Assembly (NCBI GenBank): GCA_032358165.1
Contig: JAALGY010000054.1
Location: forward strand, 1,054,001-1,118,000
Source: Diplosphaera chodatii
Taxonomy: Eukaryota > Chlorophyta > Trebouxiophyceae > Prasiolales > Stichococcaceae
Length of the DNA: 64,000 nucleotides
Direction of reading: 5' to 3'
Shown: in pieces, positions 24,601-48,823 of the stretch
Layout: the number at the start of each line of letters is the position of its first letter
How positions within the stretch are numbered: the first letter of the stretch is position 1
The notes under the pieces: generated by a model
Seen by the model: the letters and a program-made list of their open reading frames with translations, nothing else
Databases searched by the model: none
What the model was told of the DNA's origin: nothing
Made by a program: the position numbers and the translations under genes

Positions 24601-27500
24601 GCTGCTTCCTGGCTCCCAACCCGAACACAAAGCGCTTTGCTGAACAAGCAGTGCAGTAGCTTGTGCGCTACCACAGCAAGTCAACGTGCAGAACTTGCAT
24701 GTGGCAGGTGTTGGCAAGACGTCGATTGGCAAGTCGGTGGCGCGGGCGCTGGAGCGCAAGTACTACCGCTTCTCCGTGGGCGGCCTGTCAGACGTCGCCG
24801 AGATCAAGGTCTGTCCTGTTGCCGCCACCTACGAGGGCACATGCCCTTGGTTTGCACTTAAACACAGTCGGTTCAGCAATGCTGGAATATGAGATGTCGC
24901 GTGCAGGGCCACCGCCGCACATATGTGGGCGCCATGCCTGGCAAGGTGGTACAGGCGCTGAAGACCGTCGGCACCAGCAACCCGCTGGTGCTCATCGACG
25001 AGATCGACAAGCTGGGCCGGGGTGCGCTGCACGCACGCAACCAAGCACACAGTTGCTGCTGCACCAGCAACACAAGTGGCTGGGCTCTGCAATCAGGTTC
25101 CTAGCACATTTGCTGCGTGCCAGCGCATGTGACAAGCATTGTAGGGAGGTGCACTCCTCCACTCCCCCCACAGGCTACCAGGGAGACCCGGCGAGCGCGC
25201 TGCTGGAGCTGCTGGACCCGGAGCAGAACTCGGGGTTCACGGACCACTACCTGGACGTGCCCGTGGACCTGTCGCGCGTGCTGTTCATGTGCACCGCCAA
25301 CACGCTGGACACCATCCCGCAGCCGCTGCTGGACCGCATGGAGGTCATCCGGCTGTCCGGCTACATCGCCGACGAGAAGGTAGCCATTGCGCGGCGATAC
25401 CTGGAGCCGCAGGTGCGGGAGGACTCTGGTATCCCCACCGGCGCGACCAATGTCACTGATGCAGCCATGCTGGAGCTCATCACCGAGTATGCTAGGGAGG
25501 CAGGCGTGCGGTCGCTGAAGAAGCTGCTGGAGAAGATCTACCGGAAGTCGGCGCTGACGCTTGTCAAGCGCGGCGGGCCGGGTGTGCCGCCTGACACGCT
25601 GAACAGCAGCAGCCCAGCCGCAGCAGCGACAGACTCGGGTCAGCAGCCTGGGGAGCGGGCTACGCTTACCTCACCAGACAGCCAGTCGGATGCAGCATAC
25701 CCCGCAAGCGGCCACGGGCACACAGCAGGTGTGTCAGAGTCAGCTGATGCAGCCTCGACTGCCGGTGCTGACAGCCAACAGCCAGAGGTGCAGCTCCCAG
25801 ACGCCAGCCCACAGGTGAACCCTGCGGAGGGCAGCATTGTCAGCACCCCCGACGCGCAGCCAGGCGCCGCTGCAGACGCCGATGACGTCGCCAGCGCAGA
25901 CAGCAGCGAGGCCATTCCACCCTGGAGTGGTGACCCACTCACAGTGGATGTCAAGGACCTGACAGACTACGTGGGACAGCCGCCCTTCACCAGCGACCGC
26001 ATCTACGACCGCACGCCCGCAGGTGCTGTGCATGTTCGTGGGGTTCACGCCCAGGGTTGTTCGAGTTGGCAGCACGGCAGGCCGCGAGCTGCGGGGTGTG
26101 CTGGCCATATGTACCAGATGTGCAGCCTGCAACGTGCTGCGGGGCCGCATTGCAGGTGTGGTCATGGGTCTGGCCTGGACCTCGCTGGGCGGCAATGCGC
26201 TGTACATTGAGGCGGCTGTCGTGGAAAAGGGCGATGGCAAGGGCGGCCTGCGCACCACAGGTGGGCTGCCCGATTACGCTACAGCCGCCCTGCAGGCTGG
26301 CAGGCCCCCACCGAAGTGCCTCATGCCTCACTGCACCTCCAGCTGTGTCACTCTCGTGCATCTTTGCAAGTGGTGCACATACTGCCTGATACGTTGCAAA
26401 AGTTTGTGTCCGACATCGCTGCAGGGCAGCTGGGCGACGTGATGAAGGAGAGCGCCTCCATCGCGCACACCTTCACGCGCAGCTTCCTCGCGCGGCGGGC
26501 GCCCGACCTGGCCGCCGACTACTTCGGGCAGCACGCCATCCACATGCACGTGCCCGCCGGCGCCACGCCCAAAGACGGTGCGCGAGGCTCTCTGCAGGTC
26601 TCGGCGGCGCAAACCCCCTGCCTCGTCCGGGCCTGCGCACTCCTGTGTTGCTGCGTGACCTTGTACCGTGCCGGCAGGGGGCCACCCGTTTGTGAGTCCC
26701 ACTGTAGTTGGTGCGCTCCAGCGCTATGTTGTGACTGTTCCTGTGTGTGGTGCACCGTCAGGGCCATCAGCGGGGTGCGCCATCATTACAGCCATCACGT
26801 CGCTGGCGCTGGACCGCCCCGTGCGCCCTGACCTGGCCATGACTGGTGCAGCTTCCCTGCAGTCTGGCCACCCTGCTGTCACCAACTCGCCTGCTGGACC
26901 CTGCTTGCCAGTCCCGACCTACTTTCAAATGGTGTTTGCACCTGGTCTGCTGCAGCCAGTGTCAGCAGGGCTGTCACGAGCTGCACTGCACGATGACTCA
27001 TTTGTGGGTTTACAGGCGAGGTGACGCTGACGGGGCGGGTGCTGCCAATCGGCGGCGTGAAGGAGAAGGCCCTCGCCGCCCGCCGCTCCGGGGTGTCCAC
27101 CCTCATCTTCCCCGCCGGCAACCGCAAGGACTGGGACGAGCTGGCAGGTGTGTGGTGCTTTTAAGCACCCCCTTAACCGTCGTCTGCATGTGCTCTTTCA
27201 GTCGTGCAGCAGGCTCTCAACATGCTGCGATCCGTGGTATGAGTTTCGGCATGGCCATCCAAGGCGAGTCTGCATCCAGAGATGCAGGTGCAGCTGTCAG
27301 AGGTGCACCCTGCAGTCTGATCGTCAAACAGTCTCGGTTTCGTGTCTGCAGATGAGGTGCGGGAGGGACTGGACGTGCACTTTGCTGAGACGTACGAGGA
27401 TGTCTACAAGGTGGCCTTCGAGTACGACAGTGAGGACGCCGCGCAGAAGGTGGTGCCGCACAGCGAGCAGCGGCTCGCTGAATCAGCGGCGGCGGCCTGA
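21632..27500 (+). CDS. LON1: Lon protease homologue, mitochondrial
   Basis: ATP-dependent serine protease of the LonA family, degrading damaged matrix proteins. First exons 21632-21816 and 21929-22034 read in phase into the LON N-domain ([16 protein letters not shown], from 22152). The N-terminus ([14 protein letters not shown]) is basic and Ser/Ala-rich with no early acid, typical of a mitochondrial presequence. Following blocks: helical region near 23.6-24.3 kb ([30 protein letters not shown]); Walker A GPPGVGKTS split by an intron between 24.58 and 24.71 kb; Walker [14 protein letters not shown] (24.99 kb); sensor region [12 protein letters not shown] (25.29 kb); the protease domain with Ser in DGPSAG (26767) and Lys in IGGVKEK (27060). 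TGA at 27498-27500. A Ser/Ala/Pro/Gln-rich insert of about 115 residues (25.57-25.95 kb) separates the AAA+ and protease domains; canonical Lon has a short link there. Its upstream neighbour is divergent. Confidence 0.93.
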
Positions 27501-28044
27501 GCTATGCCGCATCAGCAACTGCCATAGTGGATGGAAGTCATGGCTGCCGCCTAGTCATTCGGCCGGCCCTTCTGGTGTATTGGCATGTCACAGCAGTTGT
27601 TAGTGGCTGCATAGTGTTGGTCACCCTTTTGGCTAGTCGATGGCACGCTGTTTGGTCCGTAGTTCATGCATGGACAGGCTTCGTTTGAGCCTGGGCTTGT
27701 AACGAGTGGGACAGCCTCGTGTATCATCTACGGCCATTACTGGTTCTGCACAGATCCGTGTTCCTGGCAGCACCTCTTCTTATGTTACAGTAGTCTAGTC
27801 TGCACATCTGAGCGGCAGAAAGTGCCAGCAGAAAACCATGCGGATCCCAATGCCAACACACAGCAGCACAGCAGTTGTTCCATAAACAAGCTTGCACGGC
27901 TCCTTGACAACAAACACATGTCTGTACAGAAACATTGTTCTACAGGTCGCCAACCAGGGGGCGCTGACTGCATTCACGACTTGACCTTAATCCTGCATGG
28001 TGCCAGACGTAGACAGTTTCACGCGATGCACAATATCCGGCGAA
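27501..28044. other. Convergent intergenic, Lon and unknown gene
   Basis: Region between the stop codons of Lon (+) and the unknown minus-strand gene. Contains a TGTAA at 27698-27702 that may polyadenylate Lon. No gene seen. Confidence 0.5.
27698..27702 (+). promoter_or_regulatory. Candidate poly(A) signal TGTAA of Lon
   Basis: TGTAA about 200 bases after the Lon stop codon, a plausible 3' UTR length for a green alga. Confidence 0.4.
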
Positions 28045-29945
28045 TCATTTCATCTTCGGCATTGGCGGCGCCCTGCAACAAGGCACAGGAGGACTGAGGC
28101 GCCACGAAGCACGTCACATCCTTGCATCTGCATCAATGTCAGGGCAGCCTTGCTTGTGATGCTGCAGCGGCACCAGCATGCAGGGTGCAAGGCTGTGCAG
28201 TGTGCAGGACAGCAGGAACCACGAGCCACACCTGCTGAACGAGCCAGCCTGCACCGCCGCGATCTCCCAAGCCAGCATCTTGGGGTCATGCTCGAAAGGA
28301 GACGAGCGTGTCATCAGCGACCGCGATATGTGGATGAGCTGGACGTGGGTGCTGTCGCCCTGTGGAGGGTCAGGGTGACGTCGTCAGCACGGCCTCCAGC
28401 ACATGTCGCGCCACTTGCAGAGCAGATGCCCAAAGCTGTCACATGACTGGGCGGTCAGGACTTCATGCGATGTGCAAGCGCACGCTCACCGGCATGACGA
28501 CAGGACTGAAGCTCGTGAAGTCCTCTTGCAGCATGCGTCGCTGTGGGCGCTGTGCGGGCTGCTGCAGCTTGATCGACTGGTCCTGCAGTCAGCAAGGTTT
28601 CTTCATGTCAGATTACTACACTTCCGCCGTGCAATGGCAACCCAAGTGCTCTGTGCCTCAACCTGTAGACATATGATGAGCCAGGACCTATACTCGGATA
28701 ACAGCTGGGAATGGCAGGCGTACCGAGGAGCTGCTGGATGCGCGGTGGCTGCTGGTCCGCTGCTGTGGCGGTGACGGCTCATCTGTTGGCTGGCTGGGAG
28801 TGGCGCTGCCGTCGACATGGCTGCCGTCCAGCTGGGTCTGCTGCGCCCGCAGCATCTGCGCGATCTGTGAGCAGGCATGCCATCTACTCACCATGCGACC
28901 TGACAACAGTGCTGAGCATGCAGCTTTCACCAATGATGCAATTAAACGAGCAGCAGCCTGCTGAAATGCGGAGGACAGCGCACCCTTTCTGCGAGGTCCA
29001 AGCGGCTCACATGGCCAAGCTCTTCTGCAGGCCGTGACACGGCTGCAGATGCAGCACTTGGCTGTGCTGCCTGCACTTGCCTCTCCGCCTGGGACGTCAG
29101 CACCTGCGCGGCCTTGGCGGCAGCAGCCTGCGCTGCCTGCGGGGCAGTTCAGGTCGAGGTCAGTGCAAGAAACACAACATGCAGGCTGCTGCTTTTGTCA
29201 AGTAACAGCAGGACATGACGAGCTGAGGCAGGCAGGGCAGCACAGGGTCGACCGCAGCGCACCTGCTGTGGCAGCTGGTTGTCGGACTGGGCAGCTGCTG
29301 GGAAGACGTTGGCAGGCTCGGAGGTAGCGGGAGCTGCGCAGAGCTGCTGGCTGGTGGAGGGCGGCATGGGGCCTTGTAGGGCCTGGGTCCGGGCGTTGGT
29401 CTGGCTGGCCGGCGCAGCGGGTGTGAGCTGGGGAGGCATCGTGGCATCGGAGGTCTTGCGGCTGCAGCACATGTCACGCAGCTTGCCGAGCACGCCACGC
29501 TTATTGAGCTTGGCGTCCCTGCGGCACAATGCCCGCTCAGCGCTGATGCTCGACACATGCGGATGGATTTCTGCAGGCGCGTTGCTGACACCGCATCACG
29601 CTGCAATCTACTGTCAGGTGTATCATAGAATGCGCAGTGCAGCAATTTGAACACATCAGCACACGGCTGGCAGAGCCGCCGGTCACACAAGTGAACAGGC
29701 ACCAGCAACGGAGCAGCACGTGCCTGTTGCCGCCAGGGGCGGGCGCTTGACGAGCCGTGCCGCCACCTGCTGCGTGTAACACAGCACATGAATCTGAAAC
29801 GAATGCAGATGGCTGCTGGTCGCAATTACACAACATGCCAGTCGTGAGTCAGAGCCTGATGGCCCATTGAGGCAGGCTCCGTGCCCGCACCTGCGGCCTT
29901 GAAGCGGAGGGATCGCGGCAGTACTTTGGCGAACGTCAGCTTCAT
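28045..29945 (-). CDS. Unrecognised Gln/Ala-rich protein
   Basis: I do not recognise the family. ATG at 29945 opens a 55-base exon (29945-29891, MKLTFAKVLPRSLRFKAA) that joins in phase to 29570-29263 (EIHPHVSSISAERAL, then NKRGVLGKLRDMCCSRK, then a Pro/Gln/Ala-rich stretch). Further phase-0 exons follow near 29.14 kb (AAQAAAAKAAQVLTSQAERQ, coiled-coil-like), 28.87 kb (IAQMLRAQQTQLDG), 28.59 kb (DQSIKLQQPAQRPQRRML), 28.44 kb (LWASALQVARH) and 28.36 kb (HVQLIHISRSLMTRSSPFEH), with a short last exon to TGA at 28047-28045. The intron before the 28.36-kb exon would be only about 43 bases, so that border is uncertain. No signal peptide or membrane segment is visible. The start is basic, so an organelle presequence is possible but unproven. 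Convergent with Lon. Confidence 0.55.
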
Positions 29946-30813
29946 GGCTGCTTGTGAGGCCTGCAGCGTGGTACGGGCACGGTTCAGTCGGCAAAGCCGC
30001 CTCCAGAACTGGGGAGCTCAGCATAAAACGCACATTTGAAGTGGTGGCAGGGCGTAAAGGGTCTTGTAGCGCATGCAGCCCACAATAGCATCCATACATG
30101 CAGTCAACAACAGCACAAGGGTCCTGTTGGCAGGCCACGCACGGCAAGGAGCTGGATCTGCGGTAGGTCAGATTATGACAGAGATCACCTGCTGTGCGTC
30201 GGTGCGGGCGTTGCTGGGGGTGTACGTGAGCGTCGTGCTGCTAGGGAGAGAGGCTGATCGTCCACAGACGGGGCGCACGGCAGCGTGGGCGGCGGCGGCG
30301 ATGTGCAAGAGGGAGAGTGGGCGATCAGTGCCGGGATTGTGACTGTGCAGATCCCGTGTTCTAAACCCCGGGGCGGACTCTATGTTCCCTACCCTGGCAG
30401 CTGGAAGTGGACGGCCTGGCTATCAATATAATCGTAACACAAGTTTGGCGGCCATGTGCTGGGCCCGTGTGTGACCATACATCACCATCATATGTTCTCG
30501 CCATTGGCCTACCCAGCAAGCATCATGTTGCATAGGTGCTCAGGCGGGCACACCATTGGCGCATTGGCTAACGCACAGCGTGACCAACCATGCCTGAAAA
30601 TTCACATGCACAGCGCGTAGCGCAACAATGTGCACCTCAAGTAACCTGGGTGTCACCAGATTTTGGCACGCTAGGATAGTACCGTGACGGTACACTGCTG
30701 ATACTACGCTTTGCCAAAGTGACCTACGCCATGCCATGTCGCATAGCATGGCATGCGCCAATGCCAATCCACATCCCAACATACTTATTGCCAGATCAAC
30801 ACTCAGAAACCAG
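29946..30813. other. Intergenic, unknown gene to GH47
   Basis: Upstream of the unknown minus-strand gene and downstream of the GH47 gene. Open frames are short and low-complexity. I see no gene or RNA structure. Confidence 0.5.
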
Positions 30814-34370
<3,557 letters not shown>

Positions 34371-34764
34371 ACCAGATGAGGTTGACAGGCTATTGCACCT
34401 GGCTGGCCTTGCACGGTACTGCTGTTAGTGCTGACAGCACCGGCGCCATTGGTGCTGCAGGCACGGTCAGAGGCCTCAACGGTGTAACAGCGTCATGCAG
34501 GATCTTCATTTGGTCGAACAGATGCGGCAGCCCGCTGACAAGGGGTTTGCCGAGTGCTTTCGTCAGGTTGAATCGCGATCCTCTTGAATTTAGAGTCCAG
34601 CTGGGTCGATTGTGCGCGCCTGCAGGTCCAGATTGCACATGCCGGCACACGCGCGTACAGCACAGCCGCATTAACTGCCGACAGCGGGTGCGCAGCTGCC
34701 AGGGCTGGCCGCCACACGCCAGCACGGCGGTGGGAATGGGGCAGTCACTCTTCGTCTTGTCGAA
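34371..34764. other. Divergent intergenic, GH47 and JmjC gene
   Basis: About 390 bases between divergent start codons; must act as promoter for both. An overlapping minus-strand open frame has no domain or splice support. Confidence 0.55.
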
Positions 34765-42965
<8,201 letters not shown>

Positions 42966-43880
42966 GCCGCACGGTCCTGCAGGCCACAGCGGCACCTCGC
43001 AGCGTGATAGCTGCCCCAAGCGCTGGGAGCAACCCTTGCCAGCTGCCGCCGGCCGCGGGGCTCGTCATCCGGCAGGAGGAGGACATGGATGCTCACACGC
43101 CTGGGCATAGGCCGCAGCCATGCGGCGTCTACAGACGTAACAACTCCTGCCGTTATGGACAGTTTCAGATGGAGATATATGGATGTGCGCCTCTGATGGT
43201 GTGCTGGCATCGTGTGATAATTTCGCCACTGGTTTCTCATCTGTGCGCTGCAGCACCAAGTTTGTCTGGTCATGTGCCGCCAAGCAGTTGCTATGGCACG
43301 AACATCTGTCTGTGCTTGTTGGTTTCAAGCTCGTGTCATGTCGGATTGAAAGTGACACTTTATGTAAGTCTCTGTCGGCTGCCCTACATATAGATCCGTG
43401 CAGCAGTAGTGCGACCGAATGCAAGGCGCATTGGGTGCACATGCTGTTTGCGCACATTCAACTGCGACAACAGGCACGACTACAATTGCGCCAGTATGTG
43501 GCACACTATGATGTGCCACTGCTGTCAGAATCTTGCTATGTGTCCCTTGGACGTGTCTGTAGCTGTTGCTTGATGAAACGTATGACGGCGCCCAAACATG
43601 TAGGTTGTGCCATGCTTCCTGAGCTTCCAAAGGAGAATGCTGCCCGTCGCATTCTCCATACCATAGCGAAAGCAGAAAGCAAAACCATGCTACGTGTTGG
43701 CGAGCTGCCTAATGACATCATGGTCGTAGCAGTGGTGTACTAGCGGCAGGAGAGCGTCCAATGCATAAAAGTTCATTTCAGCCAAGCTTGATAGCTTCCC
43801 GACTTTGTCGTGCTTCAGGCTCGTGATGCTTCAGCTACAGGTGACGGGCCTCCTGCTCGCAGAGTGGATGCAGATGCGCC
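42966..43880. other. Convergent intergenic, JmjC and ALMT-like genes
   Basis: Over 900 bases between two stop codons. Contains TGTAA at about 43.36 kb, which could serve the JmjC transcript. A plus-strand frame runs through the region but lacks similarity and biased composition; I do not call it. Confidence 0.5.
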
Positions 43881-46800
43881 TCAGACGGGGAACACGCCGC
43901 CCTCCGGCAGCCGGTCCAACAGGTCGCCCAGCACCTCGTGCAGCTGCGCCGAGCGGCACGCATGTGCCTCAGATACGTGTGATTCCAGCAAGCAACTTGC
44001 GCCGAACAGAGCTAACGCCTGATCAGCCTGATGAGTGATGTGTACCACACCAGTGTTTGCCAGAATGCACAGGCCACCGCCATGCCCTATGCGTCAAGCA
44101 AGGGGGTGACTCACCTCCTGCACCTCCTCTGCCAGCTCGCTGCACAGGAACTGAAAGCTGTGGAAGCGCACCTGCAGCACAAGAAAGATATCTACATTTG
44201 GAATATGATACAAAAGAATTTGGGAAAGGAAAGTAAGCATGACACCAGCACGTGTGCGCACCTGCGAAATATACCCGCTGGAGGTATCTGGAAAAACCAG
44301 TAGCTCCGCTGAGGGCAGCCGCCGCAGCTTGATGTCAAGCCGACCGTCCTGCGGGCAACTTTCCTGTATCAGGTGCTTGCGATATGCCATGTCTCGGTAC
44401 ATAAGAAATGACGCATTACTGAAGGCAGAAGGCGCATAGGATGATGTCACTTTGGTGCGCCGCTTACATCGGTGACACGCAGCGAGTGCGAGTGCGTGGA
44501 GGACATGTGGGGCGGCCTGTTGCGCGCCGCGGATGACTCCACAGGCGCTGACGCCTGCCGCTGGGACTCGTCCGGCTCGGGTGACAATCCCCGTGGCGGT
44601 ACACTCAACATCGACTGCAATGCAGGGCGTAAGTGAGGTGGCATCCGCTAAAGTGTGGACACCGCGCGTGCGTAAGACCATTTCAGAGCCAAACCCCTAG
44701 GTTTAGCCTCGTATCTTTTGTCAGGTTGCGGCAGCATTGCAGCAGTATTGAACCCTTGCAGCAGAGGGCAGTGCTGCACGCTGACCTCTGTTGGGCTGCC
44801 GACCGTGATGCGGAGGTCGGGCGGCAGGTTCTGGAACGCCTCGAATGGCGACCGCTGTGCTGCCTTGGCCTCAGTCAGTGACTCTGCATCTGCAAAAGGC
44901 GGGAGGCATGAGACCAGCTAGAGCCGCTCACCTGGAGTCCACACAGAACCCAGGCACAGGCAACAACGTATTGATGGTCTTGCCTGAGACTCTGCTCGGG
45001 TGAGGGACAAGAGCTGTGCCCCGCAGAGGATGCAGCTGCACACCTGCTGACTCGGAGTGGGCTGCGCCCGAGCTGCTGGCCGGAGGCGGGCCGATGGGTC
45101 GGGCGGAGGTGCCGCTGTTGGCTGCTGGCAGCCCTGCTGACGCACCCTGCTCCGGTGGGCTGCCAATGGGCGACTGAAACCGCTCCACAAACGACCGCCG
45201 CGTCGCCGCCGCCATCGTCCTGGCTGCCTGCAGAGGGCGCCCATGCACAAACCTACCTCAAAAATCAGCCGACCACATTGTACCTCAGGTGGTGCAACTG
45301 CCATGCTTTGCGGCATGTCGACTGATGCCAACAGTGGAGGCCCTTGTGGGGTGCGACAAAGGCGGGACGCTGCAGAGGTGGGTGAACCTGGAGCAGGGGG
45401 CGGCGGCGCACCGAGGCGTGCGCGGGGGAAGCGGTGCCGCCGCTGGAGGGGGAGGCGCCGCCGTCGCGGCGGCGGCGGGTGCGCAGCCGGTCCAGCTGCC
45501 GCGCCGTGGGCCGCACCCGGTTGAACACCCGCCGGCGCTGGTAGTCGCTGATCGCCAGCAGCCCCTCCACCGCCTGCCAGCGCGCGCGCCACGTGAGCGC
45601 TGGCAGGTCCCTGACATGCTTCATGCCACACGACATGCCTGCACCCCACTGCGCCAGTGACAGCTGGAGTACACGGCGGTCACCTGGTGGAAGCGGTGCA
45701 GGTGCGCCGGCGAGACGAAAGGCCGGTTGGGGAAGGCCTCCACAGCGTCCGCCAGGCAGCCGTGCGCTTGCGTGCCGAGGTGCGGCAGCAGCGCACCTGT
45801 ACATCCAGCACAATCATGATGATGCTTCGTTGCAAACCAACAGCCTTGCATTGTATCCGGTTGGATGCGCTGTTGTATCACCACGATGCACCGGGTTGAT
45901 TTGACAACCATGTACATACCAGGGTATTGCTGCCTCAGCATTGCCAGCAGGTCCTCATCGAATCCCTAAGCATCAGCAGGATTTGTCTCAATGTTCATGT
46001 TGCATGCGCCATGTTCGATGCAGCTGCATGATGTTCAGGAGGCAGGGCTCTCTTCTCAACGTGCAGTCTGCAGGGCAGTGGCGCCCTCTGCTGGGCACCT
46101 CGTCAAATGCCAGATGCAGAGCAAACAGCAGCCGGGCGGTGGCCTTCATGGAGTTCGACAGCTCGGTGAAGTCTTCTGCTGGCAGCCTCCATCGGCCTGG
46201 GTGACAAGGCATGGACACTTGAGGATGCTCAGAATCCTCTGCAGTTGCAGGCCCTGAACTTTGTATCTGCTGCGACTTAAACACGGGAATCAGTGTTGCG
46301 CCCCACCCATAGGCCACCATGGTAGCCCTGGCCAGAAGTGGGCGCGCTTGCCAATCATGCCGATGTAGATCTCTCCCTTGGACTGCGTCACGAAATCCCC
46401 CGCTTTGGTCAGGGCATTGTACCTGCATCGCAGCAGGCATACCGAGTATCGCAGCTGCAGGAAGAAGCTTTGAAACTACATAGCGCGGGGTAGCAAACCC
46501 CATGCAGCATACGAATAATGCATGACATACGAACACTCCAAAGTCGACACGCACATGACCATGAGCTTCTCCTCACACAGCTGCTCGTTCGCCGTCATCT
46601 TGTCAGCGTTGGATCGCCCACTGACCAGTCCGACTGCCACCGACTGGTCCCTGCCATGACAAGCAACAGCGGTATGTGTGAGGAGGCCACATGATCTGAA
46701 TGCCAGGCGCTTTGCTGTGCCTTGCAGCTCCCAAGAGTGTTGACATGCAATCAGCGCACCCATTGGTGGTGGCGGGCGGTGCCGAGGCGCCGGGCTGCTG

Positions 46801-48820
46801 CAGGTTGTCCCGGATACCCTCCGCCCACACCTGAGAACTTAATTCCGTCAGCGCCTTCAGCGCCTTTGCTGTCTCCTTCACCGCCTCCTGTCGCATGCAG
46901 AGAATGATATGAGACGACTAACCGCCCTTGTTCCTATTTCGTGAAACGTGCAGCCTGCGGCACGCGGGAGCAAGCTGACAAGCTCACGTGGGTGGCGCTT
47001 CGTGGGAACACAATCACGCTGACAATGAGGGACAGCAGGACACCCGAGCAGATGCCCAGGATCCTTGTCACCATCACAAGGAGCCCGTCTGCAACGAGAA
47101 GCACGTTGTCGACTCGTGGAGTATGGGGACTGGCCGCTCGTGCAACAGACGAGCACCTCAGCCCACAGCCTAATGAGCCTATCAGCCTAATGAGTGCACT
47201 GGTGCGCATGCCGCATGGGGAGCAGCTGCAGCTGGACTCACTGTCTTGCTGTGCGCCGAATGTGACCAGCAGGAATGTCATAATAAAAAGCTTCGCGGAG
47301 TAGTCCAGCTTCATCCTTGCGCCTGCCCAATTGCCGAAAAAGGCCACTGCCCCCGCCGCCAAGCTCAGAGAAACTTCATCGTCCTTCTGTGAGACACTGT
47401 GTTACAGGACACCATAGTAACATCAAGCCGCCAGGCATGTAGCGGACTCAGGCGTCGCTGCAGTGTCACAGAAACACGCCATGTGGTGACAGTCCCACTG
47501 GCACAGTGCTGCTTACGTTTGATCCCAGAATCTCCTTCCGACCTCATATACCAGGTAGCCGAGCGTGCCCCCCAAGACGGTACCAAGCACGCGCTCTGAA
47601 GCATAACAGCCCCAATGGACATGTCAAGCTGGGTATAAACATGTGGTGGATGCGTGCTGGCTCACGCACGTCTCATGGCACACTATTGCCCCTCACTGCA
47701 GCAGACTGACCTGCGCCTTGCTGGCTCAGCTTCCCAATGACAGGCTGCGGAGCATGAAGCTCAGGTTAGAATTGCGCCATACACATGTACTCCAGGAACT
47801 AATCACCAGCGTACCAGAGGCAGACAAGACTTTCATTCACCTGTGCGATGACGACTGAGGTGATGGCAGCCCACTTGCAGGCCATGGCGTACTGGACGAC
47901 CTGCGCTCCGGGCGTGGCGCCGCCCCAGGACAGGATGCAGCCATATCCGAAGACACATGGAATGAACACGCACAGAGCCACCCTGCAGAGTCAGCGGTGA
48001 CTGGCCGTCAGCTGTCCGTCATCAAGTCACGCTGCCACCTGCCGCTGATCGCCAGGACGCATGCGCCGAGCAGCAGGATGCCCGGGTACAGCAGTGGGTG
48101 TGCAAGGTGAAGGACACTGCAGATGGGTGTGCAAATCAGCCACCTCGTAGCATTCTGTACTGGGTCTGGCACTGGCGCCATATTCCCGTCTCAAGTCCTG
48201 CAAGTTGGTGTCCCTGCAGACTGCTTCCTCTGGCTGATGCAACGATACTACGAGCTCCTTCCTCAAACGCTCTTCATCTGTGGTTGATGGTGGCTTGCTG
48301 AAGCATGCCCACAAGTATGAGCGTCTCTCTGGACTGTTTCTCCAGCAGATGCATTGCTGGATCCCAGCAAGCTTCGCCGTGTGTTCGGCGCTGATCGGCT
48401 TTAGTGTGGTGCACAGATCAGCTCGTGCATTCCCTTGTTTGCTGCACGCACAAGACTGCAAGCTGCAGGAGGAGCAGGACACCAGGTACGGACCGGACAC
48501 CCGGTGTTGATCCATCCGACACCCGCAGGGCAGCTGCATCACCATGCAGGCATGCCAGGCATGCTGCGCATGCACCATGCGTGTCCGACACTTTGCACAA
48601 TACATTGACATGCCATAGCAAGCAACTCTTCGACAGTTTGCTGTGCCTCCTTTGCCGCATTCGACCGGGTACCGGGCAGCCTTTGCACACACCTGGGCAG
48701 TGTGTCTGTTGATGAGGGGCGCTGGCGGCATGATGATCCCCATTGCGATTCTGCCCACATCTAGGGAGACAAACGCTGTAGATAGTTTGATGCCGTGATA
48801 AATCCACGTGACCAAAGGCT
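43881..48820 (-). CDS. ALMT-like anion channel
   Basis: Aluminium-activated malate transporter family: plant-type anion channels in plasma or vacuolar membranes. From the 5' side: membrane exon with YHGIKLSTAFVSLDV (48.78 kb); LLYPGILLLGACVLAI (48.06 kb); RVALCVFIPCVFGYGCIL and KWAAITSVVIAQ (47.95-47.84 kb); RVLGTVLGGTLGYLVYEV (47.6 kb); ARMKLDYSAKLFIMTFLLV (47.3 kb), like the family's K-x-Y-D-Y-x2-x-I-F-x-L-T-F signature; RILGICSGVLLSLIVSVIVF (47.05 kb), like the family's last membrane helix. A long cytosolic C-terminal part follows (46.9-43.9 kb), with KETAKALKALTELSSQVWAE, LHLAFDEVP and a Ser/Pro-rich segment, ending HEVLGDLLDRLPEGGVFPV and TGA 43883-43881. The first exon and start codon are unresolved, so the 5' boundary is approximate. 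It starts within a few tens of bases of the divergent SLC35F gene. Confidence 0.75.
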
Positions 48821-48823
48821 GTC

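Noticed and set aside
24663..26210. 515-codon frame as a stand-alone gene
   Set aside because: Part of Lon with intron read-through at both ends.
43183..43743. 186-codon plus-strand frame in the convergent gap
   Set aside because: No recognisable motif, lower GC than real exons here, and no splice-linked neighbours; likely chance.
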